Origin: Rhopalosiphum padi
Taxonomy: Eukaryota; Arthropoda; Insecta; Hemiptera; Aphididae
Length of the DNA: 64,000 nucleotides
Assembly (NCBI RefSeq): GCF_020882245.1
Contig: NC_083597.1
Span: 76,300,152-76,364,151 of the forward strand
Direction of reading: 5' to 3'
In this document: piece after piece, positions 49,548-63,520 of the stretch
Layout of the letters: the number at the start of each line of letters is the position of its first letter
Position numbering within the stretch: position 1 is the stretch's first letter
Notes under the pieces: model-generated
Databases searched by the model: none
What the model saw: the letters and a program-made list of their open reading frames with translations, nothing else
What the model was told of the DNA's origin: nothing
Translations under genes and position numbers: made by a program

Positions 49548-50157
49548 GTCACGGTTGAAAATGTGCCCACTACTCCTAAGAGTGGAAGAACGACGACGAG
49601 AAAAACTCGGCCATAATTATCACTTAATTATTCATATCGCTGGCTATGATCTTTTACTCTAGATTAACAACGTTTTTTTTTTTTTCATCAGCCCTTGTTG
49701 ACTTCCTCTCGTCGTTAAAAACTTTCTTCTCCGGTCCTGAATGTATATGTATTGCTTTTTCGCCTACCAGCCGTCACCCTAAACGACCTATCATGTGTGA
49801 GTGCAGGTTTGTGTTTGCGCTTTGCGAACCAAAAAGGTCACACTTTTAAGCGCGCGCACACAGTATTTTAGTGTACCATGCCATGTGCCACTAAGTGTTT
49901 TGACAGTAAGTGATATGGCTCCAGTTTGACCAAACTGCCGAGATATTGATAATATATAATAAAACTGATAAATTATCATCACTTCGTATTGTTTATATAA
50001 TCATACGTGATCATGATATTATTATGATAAGTATGGACTGGAAATATTCGTGTGGGTACAACATATTATAATATATCTGTAGGCACATAATAATATTATG
50101 TAAGCATAAAAAATATCGACAATAATAATAAAAATAACAATTTATAATACACTAGGG
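49548..50157. other. non-coding stretch
   Basis: No gene was recognised. The frame at 49646-49849 starts in a poly(T) tract and is chance-like. Confidence 0.5.
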
Positions 50158-50374
50158 CAGTGTTTTCCAACGGTGTTATCCGGAACCTAAGAGTTCCGTC
50201 AGTCGGCGCCAAGGGTTCCGTGAAAAATTTGACAAAATATAAATCAATTAACAATATTTTTGATTTGAATTATGATTCTAACATAGAAAAGGCTCCAACA
50301 ATTATATGGAGGTTCCACAAAACGTTCAAGCTCCTGCAAAGGTTCCGCGAGTAAAATAAGTTGGGATTGCACCC
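50158..50374. mobile_element. possible degenerate hAT-type MITE
   Basis: The left end CAGTGTTTTCCAACGG resembles the CAGTGTTTCCCAAC terminus of many hAT MITEs. The right end, GTTGGGATTGCACCC, is a worn inverted version. GGAACC/GGTTCC words recur inside, as in related insect repeats. No 8-bp target duplication survives, so both boundaries are approximate. The 64-codon frame across it is not a gene. Confidence 0.42.
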
Positions 50375-53060
50375 TTTTGATTGATTTTTCAAACATCCTA
50401 GCGTATTTTATAAAAATTACTTTTTATATACCTAATATATTATTATATTCATTAATGTTTTTATTATTATTATTATTATTATTTTTTTGATTCCGTGATA
50501 ATAATTATAAAACTCTTTTTTAAGTTATCCTTAACTTATTGTTTTATTTTTATTATCTTTATAAGTAATAAGTATTTTAAATTATTATATTTATACAAAT
50601 ATATTATCATAAATCAAAATTAATATACATTACTTTTAAATAATATTTATGTTTAACGGTTATATTAATTTATATTAATTAATTATAAGTTACAAAAACA
50701 AAATTAAAACAAGTTCAACAGCTCGATCTTAAATTTATACAAAATTGTAAGTACAATTCGAAACAATAGCCTTATAGTATATCGCTAACTATTCGAGTAT
50801 ATATAAATACTAAATAGGTTATACAGATTTATAATTGTAATGTTTATTTAGTTATATGCATAGTTTATTAGTTATTATTCTTCACCAACCGGCAAAAACC
50901 CTCCATTCTTAAAATAGATTATTTTACTCAAATATTATGTTAAAATATGGAAAAATAAATTCAAACATTTTTATTTATACATTACAAAACGTATAGGGTT
51001 TTAAGTAGAATAATTGTTCTAATTCAACAATAAAAATTATGAATTTATATAATAAATTACTATGAGTTATAACATGCTTTGGATAAAACGTATTTATTCA
51101 ATCTAGAAGGATTGTGATTTTATTTTTAGTTGTATTCTCTATTTTTCAAAATTTAGAATTGAAATACACCTCCCGAAAAGGTAAAATCGCGTGTGAAAGT
51201 ATTAAAATGGCTCTTCTGGTTGAATAGCATGATTCATCAAGTATATTGTTTTGTGTAATAACAATTTGTCTAATCTTTTAAATGTTAAATATAATTAAAT
51301 AATATATTATTTAATTCGTATGATTTCTTTTATTATTTAAGGAATGTCTTGTATTGATACAAACTTTTTTTTTAAATAAGAATCCTAAATTTTTATTGTG
51401 AATTATTTAATGTATAATTTTTTTTAAAAAAAATTGATGTATCAAATTCAAAATGTTAACGTTTTATTTATCAGTCCTTATTTAAACATATTTTGTGCTA
51501 AGAATACTAATATAAATTTCTAAAATTGTCAAATCAACATATCTTTCAATCGTCCAAACCCATTATCATGAGCCTACTATCCGTATTAGTACACAGAGTC
51601 AAATAACTCCAAAGCTATTAGTAAACATTTTGGATATTGGTACATCAACATTTTCAGAAATAATATATGTTAAATAATAGTTAACAATAGATAAGTGAAA
51701 TTTCATTTGAAAGTTTGTATTTCTACAGGACATTCCTTAATTTGTACAACGAAGCTTAAAATTTTGAAAATATTGTTTATAAGTACATTTAACAGTTCCA
51801 AAAGTAGATATTGAATAATTGCGTTATTAAAGAAACAAGAAGATAATGTGCATACTTTCGTCCTGTATGCAGTCGTGCAATCTGATAAAATCGTTAATGA
51901 TTGTTGTCAATTTTGAGGCAAATGAGCAATCGTATTTTTTTGTCGCGCTCGACAACATCAGTTGATTATCCATGCGACGATTATCCTGGTCTTGCATGTA
52001 CGCTCACTAAAATCACGCACGTCGCCACCGTCGTCAATAATAATTATATGGTATCAATATACGTTTTACATCATACTATTATGTCTGTGCTTTCGGAATT
52101 ATTTGACGTTGATATGCATTACTATTACTAATATATAGATGCTTTCGGGTGAAATGTATTTCGACTAAAGTACGAAATACGTGACAGCTAAAATTTTTTC
52201 CATCAATTTAGTTACATATTATAGGTACGTTGTAAACATGTTTCTTTAAAAAAAAATTAACAAATTTTATAGATCTCCGAATCTGTAGAAGTACTAGAAG
52301 TAAAACAATTAGCTAGTTGGGCTTAAAAAAAAAATAATTAATAAATTACCATATTGTATAATACATTTATTAGTGTATTGCTCGCTATAAGTTATAGCCA
52401 GAATAGTACTAATTTTTTTTAAATTTCACTGAAACTCGAAAAAACTGTTATACAAAAAATTATGTTGTTTGTGTCGACGTCAATGGTCAAAACCAAAAGT
52501 ACATAATATTATTTGCCACGTAATAACACGATAACGAAACAAAAAAAATACTTTCCTGTTCTGCTGTTTATATTAGAGAACGTTCACACAGCCACACAGG
52601 TATATTATGTTTGATTTACTAAGAACTCCAAATGTCTGCAGTCAAGTCCGTATGACTAAAAAAAACATGATAGACTATCCTGTTGTATAATATCTATATA
52701 CCTACTATTTTAATATTATTAAAGGACAAAACTAATCTCATGTTAATAGGACGTCGTATTTACATGTGTTGTTACTATCTTTAATATACTAAAGATACGT
52801 ACCTATATGATTCTTACTACAATTTACATTTTATAGTTAATATTAAAGCAAGTTTATAGAGTAGAAAACAAACCGTGCTCAAAATAAGAGTTTTTTTCTT
52901 TTTTAAACTTATTTATTTTCAAATTAGTTAAATGTATCTAAATATTTCGTTTTAATATACAAATATACAAATCGTTTTAAAATTAATATTTATGAAAATC
53001 ATTCTTTACTCGCCCCAGTTTATGATATCTTCTACAAATGCAATGACAAGTACGTTATTT
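50375..53060. other. AT-rich non-coding stretch
   Basis: No gene was recognised. It contains an (ATT)n tract at about 50462-50484 and many A or T runs. Confidence 0.55.
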
Positions 53061-53069
53061 TGTAATGCA

Positions 53070-53295
53070 TACAGTGACGTGACAACTGATGGCGAGTGAT
53101 GATGCGCGGTGCGGCAGCCGGTGACGTACAATTGAACTTTTGCAGTTTCAATACTGTGACTTATGACTATTGTGAGTCTATTAACTGTCTATAAATGGTG
53201 GCTAATACACCCCCTACCTTCATCGCAACATCCAGCAATGACATTAAATGTTATGAATAAAACAGTCGACAAGCAATTTCACTAGACTGGCGACC
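53070..53295 (+). repeat. possible degenerate LTR with primer binding site
   Basis: In one GC-richer segment there is TATAAA at 53190-53195, AATAAA at 53256-53261 and TGGCGACC at 53288-53295. Promoter, poly(A) signal and then a TGG-starting primer site, in that order and spacing, is what the end of an LTR looks like. TGGCGACC is the start of tRNA-Arg-type primer sites. No second LTR, target duplication or coding region was found nearby, and the left edge is a guess. A host promoter is the main alternative. Confidence 0.3.
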
Positions 53296-56200
53296 AGCGT
53301 CGTTATCTTTAAAACCAAAAACCCGTCAAATGAACTATTTTCGTATTTATTAATTTAAATGGGCTAAAGTCCAATAACATTATTTATAGATTAATTTACT
53401 TGCTTTAATTATAATAAAAAACACGCATTTTTTTATTTAGATATAAAATATAATTTTATTCTATTTATTTATTATTAGTTGTAGCTTTTATATACATTTA
53501 TTATGGAGAAATTCAGTTTCAAAGTCACCTCAAACCGGCCGCTACTGATGATAGTCTGTGTTCTATGTAAGCGTAACACATCGGCGCGTGTGACTTTTTT
53601 CACCACTATATCGTAGTCATCCGTCGACTGATAAAATATGTACATTTGTCACGGAAGTTAAACGAATCTACAAAAAAAAAGTTTGAACACCACATAATTA
53701 ACTGCCACGTTGATTCCCGTGAGTCTGTTTTAAATTATTATTATTCGTAGTAGTATATGTATTCTGTACCATCACAAACGCAAGCGGAAAAAGAGTAGAG
53801 GATTTGTGTTTTATAATGCATTTTGCAACCATCACGGTAATACTACCCTATCTCAGCAACAATAATAAATTATTATTAATAATATTATATTGAACGGTCC
53901 AAACACTCCAAACGCGACTATTGGTCGTCAAAGTAAAATATTCGATTGTAATATTTCTCTAGACACACATTATTATACAGTAAGTATACACACATAATAA
54001 TATAGTTTTCCAAAATCCCTAGACGCTGTTTGATAATATATTTAAGTGTCTACAGTTTTTTTTTTTTTACTTTACTAAACGATTTTTTTGAAAAATAAAT
54101 TGTATGTCCTACAAATATTTTTATTGTTTTATTTTAATAAGTTTTTTATTTATTTTAAATGAAACCCACACATTTGTATTTAATATTTCATGATAGAATA
54201 GTCTTCAAGTACGTATTTAAATGTATAAAAATAAAATTTTGGACGAATAATTAATTATATTAATATTAACTAACATTAATGATGAGTGGAGTAGAATACC
54301 AACGTTTTTAGATACATTTTTTTTAATTCTTGTAACTTATAAGTTCGTTTGCATAATAAGTTACAATTTTAATTTTGATTTATTACCTATCTTATATCTT
54401 AATAAATCATATTTACTTTTTGTATTTATGGATCTTTGTACTGGTATATAACAAATGATTAATATTGTATTGTATATTATAAATTAATTCCACACGTATA
54501 ATAATAAAAATTTGCTTATATGAAAAAATAAAGTTGCCACTACTTTCGAATAATCGTCAATTTTATAACGCATTAAATGTATTTCCATAAAATGTTTGTA
54601 TGCATTCTTAAACTGCATATGATGTCATGAATAATGTTTTATGATTATTAACAAATCAATACTTTAATGTTGTATGAAAGATACAAATGATCGCAATCGT
54701 ATTATTCAAAAAGGTGTTACCGATAAGGATCAATCGCAATTATGTTCAACCCTAATAATTAAAAGCCAAAAGAGTAGTAATTTTTTGATATTATTTGCTT
54801 TTATTCAAACCATATTACACGGCTGCTTAAATAGTGTTCCTACCTATTTTTTAATTAGCTTAGTAGTAAATTTATAGACAATTTTAAAATGTAAAAATCA
54901 GTTAATTCATATAAAACTGGTTCGTTATTTGATAAAATAAACATTATTAAGTTAGTATGACTTGGTTAAACTTTATTGTGTACAAGGAAATGTCTAAGTT
55001 ATTGCGATTTTCGCGTTTTTAGTATTTAAATTATAAACCCATTTCGGAATTAAATTACAATGAATTATATAGTTTTATTTTTTAGACAATGCATTATAGC
55101 CAGTTATTTATGGAATATTTAAGTGACGGGATAAAATATATTATAAGTAAAGAGTTATTTATTGTTATAAGTATATTTTAACGACATGCTCCGTCAAAAC
55201 AGTGCAGGATAATAATATAAAATATTCTAAAAATGTCAATAGGCTAAAATATCTCAGTTATTTTTTTAATACCTGCACAAATGTTAGTATTGGTCAGATG
55301 ATATCAACAAAATATCAGATGAGACTAGGATAATCTATTTGAATAAACATGAGGACATCGGATTTCAATTATTGATTTTTTTCTTAAATGAAAATGGATA
55401 ATAGTTACTGATAACTCAAAACATTGGAATAAAAATTTAATAATTTAATCAATCAAAAAAAAGTCAAACAGAAGCACTCTGACAGTCACTTTTAGGATCA
55501 CTATAATCACTAACTCACCATTAATCGGTTATTTAAAACGGTATTTTGGGCTTACAGTGGATACATTTGCTTGAGCGTAAATCCTTATACTTGTTTGTAT
55601 AGAACTGTCAAATAAAATGTGTACATGTGTGAAGTATTAGTGATACTTTGATTACTGATTCAGGTGAACTCGAGAAAATCAATAAAATGTATCTTTAATT
55701 AGCTCACTGTACCATAAATAATTGAGTAATGTGTGACCTATTTAATACAGACTAACTGTTGGTACTTCTAAAACTAGATATGAAGACTAAACAGGATAAT
55801 ACAAGACATCGTATGCAATTAAATTAGCTGCTTGTGTTGACTTTCTGTACATGTAACGAATTTTAAACAAATTGGATTTTCACACGTCAGAGAATAATAG
55901 CGTGACAACATGGGTTACCAATAGAATGCGTATCCAAAATCGGGTACTAACACGCATGAAGTATACATGTAATTCATTATTCCTGATTCAGCTTTGAAAC
56001 AATAAGCTAGTAAAATTCAATTAAAAAGTTGTCGTTCCTCTTAAATTTTCTGACCATGCTGTAGGAAACCTGTATGTCTGTATTACCTACGTTTGTTTAA
56101 CGTTTCTGTACCCACAAGAATATTATAAGGTACCAAATTGTAATCATATTATATACTTCATCTCGTTCACCATACAAATAATGAGTTTACAAATTTAAAA

Positions 56201-57935
56201 GTCATATTTTTTTATAATTATAATCTGATAAAAAAAAATAAGACTACTTAAAAATACCCACGCTGAGTTGTTGGTACCTATATAATAAATAAAGCATTTA
56301 CAAGCAGAGTCTAAAGTCTAATTCTGAAATTAATCTCCACTCTTTGTGAACGATTAGCAACCATTTACAATTAATATGTCATGATATTATTTTAAATAGT
56401 AGTTAATATTGTATCTTATGATCTTATGTGCTGCAATTATACACAGCTTACAAAACTATAGAATATAATATAGATCACGATCAAAAAATTAAAAGTAAAT
56501 ATACGATACATGTATTTAATACTATACTTAAACACGTAGAAGAATTCGTGTCATAATATTTCAATTCAAATTTCCAATAAATTATTGAAATGTATAATTA
56601 TGATTTAGGTACATTTTTGATTATTTTGAAACTAAAATAAACAGTTTTTAGAAGTGAATAAAACGTATGTCTAGCCAGTTTGAAGTACAGCATATTATTC
56701 CATATTTTAACATGTGATGAAAGTGTGAACTTATAGCGCTAGTAGTAGTTAACCAATTTCAAAATATTTAATTTAAATAAGTTGATTTTTCTTACTTACG
56801 ATTTTTAATTAATGATACATTTATTTTTTAATTAAAAAAAAAACATTAAATAATCTACATAAACGAATATGTATGATACGACTATTTTATGATGTGAAAT
56901 TGGACCAAATATTATTAGCACTATTGGCAAAGTTCATACTTTCATCATCCCGTTCGACTAGTGTGGGGACTGATAAAAAAAATTGAGTTTTTAATAATTG
57001 TACATATAGCAATGTAAGAATAAAAATGTGTTGAACGTTGAATTTACCGTGTATTATACGTGAAACCAGATATGTATTCACGAAGGGATTGTCTTAAAAG
57101 AAGAATGGAGATTTTTTTATTTAGTCGTATATTTGTTTATAATTTATTGTAACAAATATTGTAATATTATTGTAAAACATATTTGTATTAATCTCGTCTT
57201 TTTCACCAAAAAGTCATACTATATCAATCAATATTGGAAATGTGTTGTGAACACTGTTATCATGTTTTGTTGATAATGAAATGTTTATAACTATAACAAG
57301 AAAAGGAATATAAAATATCACAGATACGATAATTCTGCATTCATCTAGGAATCTAGGAAAACTTGGGTTTTATAGTATTGTCATTTTATATGGACATTTA
57401 TATAAAAGTTAAGTTTATATATTCAAAAATTCGACAGCTTGCGATTTAATAATATTATCAATACATGTAATACAATATTTCCAATTATTATTATTTTTTA
57501 TCATTCATATTTCAAAATAATAGTTAGTAAATACATTTGGCACAATACAATATAAAAATACTTTATATATATTATATATATTATTTTTAATTTATCTTTA
57601 TTATAATTATTTATCTTATTAATAACAAAATTAATTAGCTGATTAATAAATGTATAACATAGAAAATATATTTAACTCGTCAAGTACAAAATTGCTTTAA
57701 AAATCAAATAACTCATGTCTCATTATGTAACTTAGTTAAAAAAAATTTAACTTTAATTTTTGACTCATTAATGTCCACCCTAGTATTTTATTACCCACAA
57801 GATGATCCTTTACAACACAGCTTTGGCCATAGGCCATGACAAATTATATAATTCCAGTGGATTTACCCAGTTTTAAACTCCGTTTAATTTAATCTACATA
57901 CATTTTTAACACATTAATTTGGGTTTTTCGACCAA

Positions 57936-57982
<47 letters not shown>

Positions 57983-59939
57983 GATATACTTTTTATTAGC
58001 TTAGATAAAATATTATAGTTCGATGTATGAAAGTTTATTAAAACATATTATGATGAAAACTGTGACCTCGGTATATTATACATCTGAGACCCACCTGGTG
58101 GTAGGTTGAACTGCATGTAGGTCCCTATGATCACGATTTGCTCCATTTATTTCACTACCAATCCATATCGCTAATGGAAAAAATCTGAAAAACTATTTTA
58201 TTTCCAAATGAACATGCACAACGATGCACGAAACAAATATAATATAAAATATTTACGACCATAATAAGTTTTATAAAAATCGTAGTTTTTCTTAAATATT
58301 TACTGCTGCTTCTCAGACACTCATACGGTGTATAAATTCAGTATTGTGAGTATTATGCAGACAGTGTAAACCACGGTCAAGAGAACTTTTTGTGTCAATT
58401 TTACAATAAATATTTAAAAAAACATGTTTTTTTTTTTGAGGAAATGTTGGACGTGCCGTTATCGGTCCTCCCGAGGCCTCTCGTAAAATATACCCGAGTC
58501 AATCACTTCGATTCGCTGTGGAGCTTGGACGTGCGTATCGTTTCGACGTGATTCTCCAACGTCTTATAGTAATAAAAAATCTTATTTACTAACCCATGGT
58601 GGACCACCATCGAGCAGTGCTACTCTGTAGCAAACTTCTGTATGCGATAAAAAATCAAATTTGAAAAATAAAACGAATTGTTGACGATAAATATTTTATA
58701 GTCGATTGAAAAGTATAAGACATAACACGATGGACGTCGTACGCTTACGAGCGCCTACGGCCGGAAAACATAATAATTGCATTGTTAATTTTAATTATTT
58801 ATTTTATTCACCTCTGCCACGGACATAAATGCACTTTTAGAAAAATATATTATATAAGTTAAATAAACGTTTAAATGTTTTTATACATTCTTATCAAATA
58901 GGTACATTCAAAATTAGATCAGTTAATCAAAAAAAAGTTACATATTATATTGAGGACAATAACAGAATATTTGAAACAAGGTAAATTATATGATTTGATT
59001 TCTAGGATATTATTTGCATTAACAAATTTAACTAAAAACAAATGTATGATGAAATTTTCAATGAAAAAATAAATAACATTATATATAATATGTATTACAA
59101 TTTTTAAAATAAAAATAATTTGTTTATTCGTTATCCAAGTACAGTCTTGAGACGTACTCGGAATATACACCAATAGTTGATGACGAACAATGATGTTGGA
59201 AATGTGTTCACGCCTACATCACTAAGTACCTACGTGTAAATTGGTCTAAAAATAGATATTGGTTGAACGATTAATACTGTTGGACGTAGTGCACATAATA
59301 CCGAACGAAAGCCCCGAAATGTATATTTTTATCAGTATCTATACCTTCAAAGAAAACGACGCGACGCACTGCGACTGAATCCCCGAAACCTTACAGCGGA
59401 TTAAGTACCCAGACAATAAATATCAATGAAAGTTCACGTAAAGTTATATACACGTAGGATTCGCTACAATAGCAAATTCTTATTTTACAATACCTTCGCT
59501 TTTGTTTTATATTAATTGATCGTTATTGTGTGTTATAATATAATTTATTATCGTGATTTTATATTATCGTAATTTTAAATGAAAACTTGTTTACTGAAAT
59601 TAATCTGCTTTGTTTCACGATATTTTAACACGTATATCCCAATAATAACTGTAATACGTCAACGGTTTAAAAATATGAAAATTGACGGATAGAAGTACCT
59701 ACCACTCGACTACTAAAATTATAATGTACCAGTTCGATTTCATCGTCACAGTAATTTATATAATCGATTAAATAGTATAGTGTTGGACAGTGGCTTACAT
59801 TTCAATTAGAAATTTTTATCCATAGTCTATCGTTACTGCTGCAAGTACCTATTACAACATATTTTGGATTCAAGAACTCAAAACTTTTTATTATCTTTAT
59901 GTCATATAATATCTCATATCATCGCATAACCAATCATAT
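53296..59939. other. AT-rich non-coding stretch
   Basis: No gene was recognised over 6.6 kb. It holds a long (CA)n microsatellite and a small GC-richer block at about 58440-58620 of unknown role. Short frames (54674-54877, 56887-57081, 58919-59173) have chance composition. Confidence 0.55.
57940..57979. repeat. (CA)n microsatellite, about 20 units
   Basis: The longest uninterrupted CA tract in the window. Its length makes it likely to vary between individuals. Confidence 0.92.
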
Positions 59940-60836
59940 GTATTATCGATAACAGAGCGGACGACGAGTGTGCGCCGAACGAACTCGAGCAAAGACGATA
60001 CTAAGGGGGAGATTGTGTATAATCCACGAATTATGAGACGACGATAAATTCTATGGCCGCGCGAGCTAAACGTCGCAAAACCTAACGCACATTATGCGTG
60101 TGTAATATGATATAATGTTATTAGGGTTCAGAAATGCGTTTTAGAGGCATTAGTGTGAGATCCATCCCCTGCGTATGTACAAGAATGTTGATTAAATTGC
60201 GAGCGTGTGCCGATTTCCTTCATCGCAATCGGTGCAGCAGCAGACGGAGCCTGTCTGCCAAAATCGAACGCGTCGTTCGAAATTACGTCGTAAACTATTC
60301 GGGGGATAGGAATTAAGGCGAAGGGTAGTGAGTATGTTTTTTTTACGCATTCTGACGGACGCCCTGCACGTTTTTCGTCACCCGCAATCAACCCCTTTAC
60401 GGGCCGATTACATTAACGCGTGAAGTTTTCATTATTATTATTTTCGTTTTTATTTTTTATTATTTTATTTTATTATTATTTTTTATTTTTTATTTATTTT
60501 TTTGGTCGGTTCGTTCAGAAATACGTGAACAGAATATTCACAAACGTAGCTTACGAAAAGACACCTCAGTAGCAACACGCGAATAAAAAAAATAAACAAT
60601 ACACATATACACATAATACGTGCACACATACACACATTCGCGTTCATGTGACATGCAAATCAAAGTACGGTTCCGATGGTTTGTCGTGCGCTGTGTATAC
60701 ACGGACGTTGGTTTACGAATACGAAATCGGACTTGAGGGACGTTATTCAATGCTGATTTGTTCTGCTGGGGGTGAAAAAATCAAATGATTTCACCCGTGA
60801 GAATACTAACAGTAAAAAAAAAATAAAAATAAAATA

Positions 60837-60867
<31 letters not shown>

Positions 60868-61140
60868 GAAAAAAATGTGCCGTGAAAATCGATCGTTTAT
60901 TTTTTTCTTCTCTTATTTCTTTTCATTATTCTTACGACAGACATTATATTACACAAACCGCTTCCATCGCGTGTTCCATTGCCGTTTCATTAAAATAAAT
61001 GATTGCGCACACAAATATTATTGTGTTTACGCGTTGATTTTGTTCCGACTCTCGCGTTTGATTCGTCGTCGGTTGATAAACTCGGGGGCTGCGCCGTTAA
61101 TACTTGCGCTACCTCTGTTCGAACAAAATATACACTAAGG
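59940..61140. promoter_or_regulatory. GC-enriched region with interspersed T/A tracts
   Basis: Two CpG-richer blocks (about 59940-60430 and 60530-61140) are separated by a low-complexity (TTTTA)n tract. Open frames on both strands (60128-60391 minus, 60134-60316 plus, 60875-61138 plus) have no domain that I recognise. The pattern, as at 20.3-21.1 kb, could mark a promoter or a cluster of regulatory sequence. Confidence 0.25.
60429..60502. repeat. (TTA)/(TTTTA)n low-complexity tract
   Basis: Runs of ATT, TTTTA and T follow each other for about 75 bp. Confidence 0.8.
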
Positions 61141-62039
61141 AACTAAAGGTTCGACATCATTTAATATCGTTACACGGTGCAGTCATTATTTTATACAGTA
61201 ATCATTTACAACCAAAAAATGAAGAGAAAAAAACCACATTGTTCCGAGTATTGTCCCGTATTTTAATGAAACAGTTTTAAAACCGTATTATTATGTGCGC
61301 AAGAATAATTTCAGAAAATGTCAGTGAATAGATTCGACACTGTTCTTTACAAAATAATTTATGATAAATAGTATGTTCGCACTTAGACGAACAAAAAAGT
61401 TATTACGAAATTCTGGAAAAAGAGCAATTTACAATTATAATTATTTGTAAAATGGTTTTAATTTATTCGAAAAATCCAAGACACTGAAACAGGAACAGTA
61501 ATTTCGAGTTTCAAATTCAAATAGAATTAAAAAAAAATAATAATAATAATAATAATTTACAGGATAACAATAATTTATAGCAGAAATAATCAAATTGAAT
61601 TTGTAAATTAAAATGGTTCATTTCAAGTGAATTTATGAGAATAACATGTATTTATGAGTTTTAATAAATTTTATAAAACTGTTAAACATAATAGTTTTGT
61701 CTACATTTTTACATATTATAATATGTTTTATATACAGTTTTGATATTAATATACACATATATAATAGATAATATTGATTTATAATAATTATAAATATTTA
61801 AACAATTTAGGAATTCACTGTGTAAGAATTTGTTAAATGTATTTAGTAATACAGTGTATCATTGTGTCAGTTTAGAAATAAAAAAATTAATGAGAATTTT
61901 TTTATTTTTGACGAAAATATCGATCCTAAGAGACGAAAAAAAAATTAACGGTTCGTTTATTTTTACAAGGGAAAAATATCTTTTGCGAGATTGTATTTAC
62001 TTTTAGCAATTTAAAATACTCGAGTGCAGTAGTAGAAGT
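61141..62039. other. AT-rich non-coding stretch
   Basis: No gene was recognised. It includes an (AAT)n tract near 61538-61555. Confidence 0.55.
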
Positions 62040-63520
62040 ACGCCCGACTACCGTAATCATTTTACGTTTTTTCTCTTCATCCTGCCGGCAGATATTGTAT
62101 TTACTATTTTATATAAATGAAAAATGTGTACTGCGTTTAAAAAGGGCAACGGCTGTTAATGTTGTCACGGGTAAGAACGTCGCGAATCCGGTAGACATCC
62201 GGTTTAATTGAATCAGCTTGGGTTGTGGATGTATATTCTGTTACGTGTATCAAACAGAACACCTACCTACTTATTGTTTTTGATTCGTCGTTATACACAA
62301 TCAGACAAAAAAAAAAAAAAAAAATCGTGAACCGACACAAAGTTGTTTTCTTGAAAAGTAATTAAAATTCATTCAGGACAATTTTTTCCATTAATTATGA
62401 ACATTTTCATATGCATTATACTGTTAACGTAATATAAGTATATTGTTGTCAATTTAAGAACATTTTTATAATATCTTAAATAAAATAGCTCTATACTTTT
62501 ATTCGAGTCAATATAGTTAGTCGTCAAATTCATGCAGACGACAATCCTATTTTACTAATTATTGGATGTAAAATACTACGTCGTCGAACGATTACCGCGA
62601 ATAAACACAGAATATTATACCAAATCATCTAATAATACAATATGACGAGTAATAGTATACGCCATTATACGCCGTAATAGAATATATAAATCTCGACTAC
62701 GGCCATGAAAAGCTCGTACAACGATTTAAACTGCTTTTCGGTCGAAAACGAAGTCGGAATTTCAGACCGGTCGTCAATATTATGCGGATAACCGATGTCG
62801 ACACGGTTATTATACATTTAGGCATCATGGCTGTCGGTATAGTGCATCGATATAATTGTAATTTATTTTCGATTTGTCACCACGGGTCGAAAAGATTTAA
62901 CGCGATCAGAGTAGTCTATACGGGTTTAATATTTCCATGTCGACAATTAAGTAGTCGGGCGATGTCACCCTGTTGGTTCGTGTTCCACGGCAATATCGGT
63001 CACTTAAATCCTCCGGCGGTTTCTGGAAACACGCGGCGGCGGCCACAGCTTTACCCGCGCCCGTTACCGATAGCCGTTCGCGTACACCAAAGTGGTTAAT
63101 AACATTACGCCAGTCGTCAAGTCGATAGCCACAACAGTCATTATAACACTGTCTCTAACCAACTATTAATGCACTGTCGCGTTGGGCATAATATTATTTT
63201 GGTCACGTTATAACGTGCCGATGTTACGATACCATTATACTACACTGGTGTGGTTTCGGTCGTCCGTAACGCCGGAATGTATTACGTGGACGAATCCGAA
63301 GTTGAAAGCCGTAATTAATTAATTAACTTATTCGAATTTCGCGAAAGCCACCCGGTCACCCGCGCAATAGGTGCGTACCCTACATATGGGCACAGGTGGC
63401 GGGCGGTAATACGTAGTAATGCCTGCATATGTGGGTTTATAATTATTCGACACTCGACGTCCAGAGTATCCCTCATGCCGTGGTGCCTACGCGAAACGCT
63501 AACTCCGTCATTCTTCTTCT
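62040..63520. promoter_or_regulatory. long GC/CpG-enriched region
   Basis: This is the longest block of relatively balanced composition outside the retrotransposon. It has many CGT/ACG words and a GC-rich core near 63010-63080 (ACGCGGCGGCGGCCACAGC). The 105-codon plus frame at 62782-63099 lies in it but shows no recognisable domain or clear splice context. It could be the 5' region of a gene beyond the window edge. Confidence 0.25.

Noticed and set aside
60128..60391. 87-codon minus-strand frame and overlapping plus frame
   Set aside because: Frames are open on both strands with no recognisable motif, as expected in GC-enriched non-coding DNA.
62782..63099. 105-codon plus-strand frame
   Set aside because: It lies in a GC-richer region where chance frames are long. 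No domain, splice context or typical composition supports a gene.
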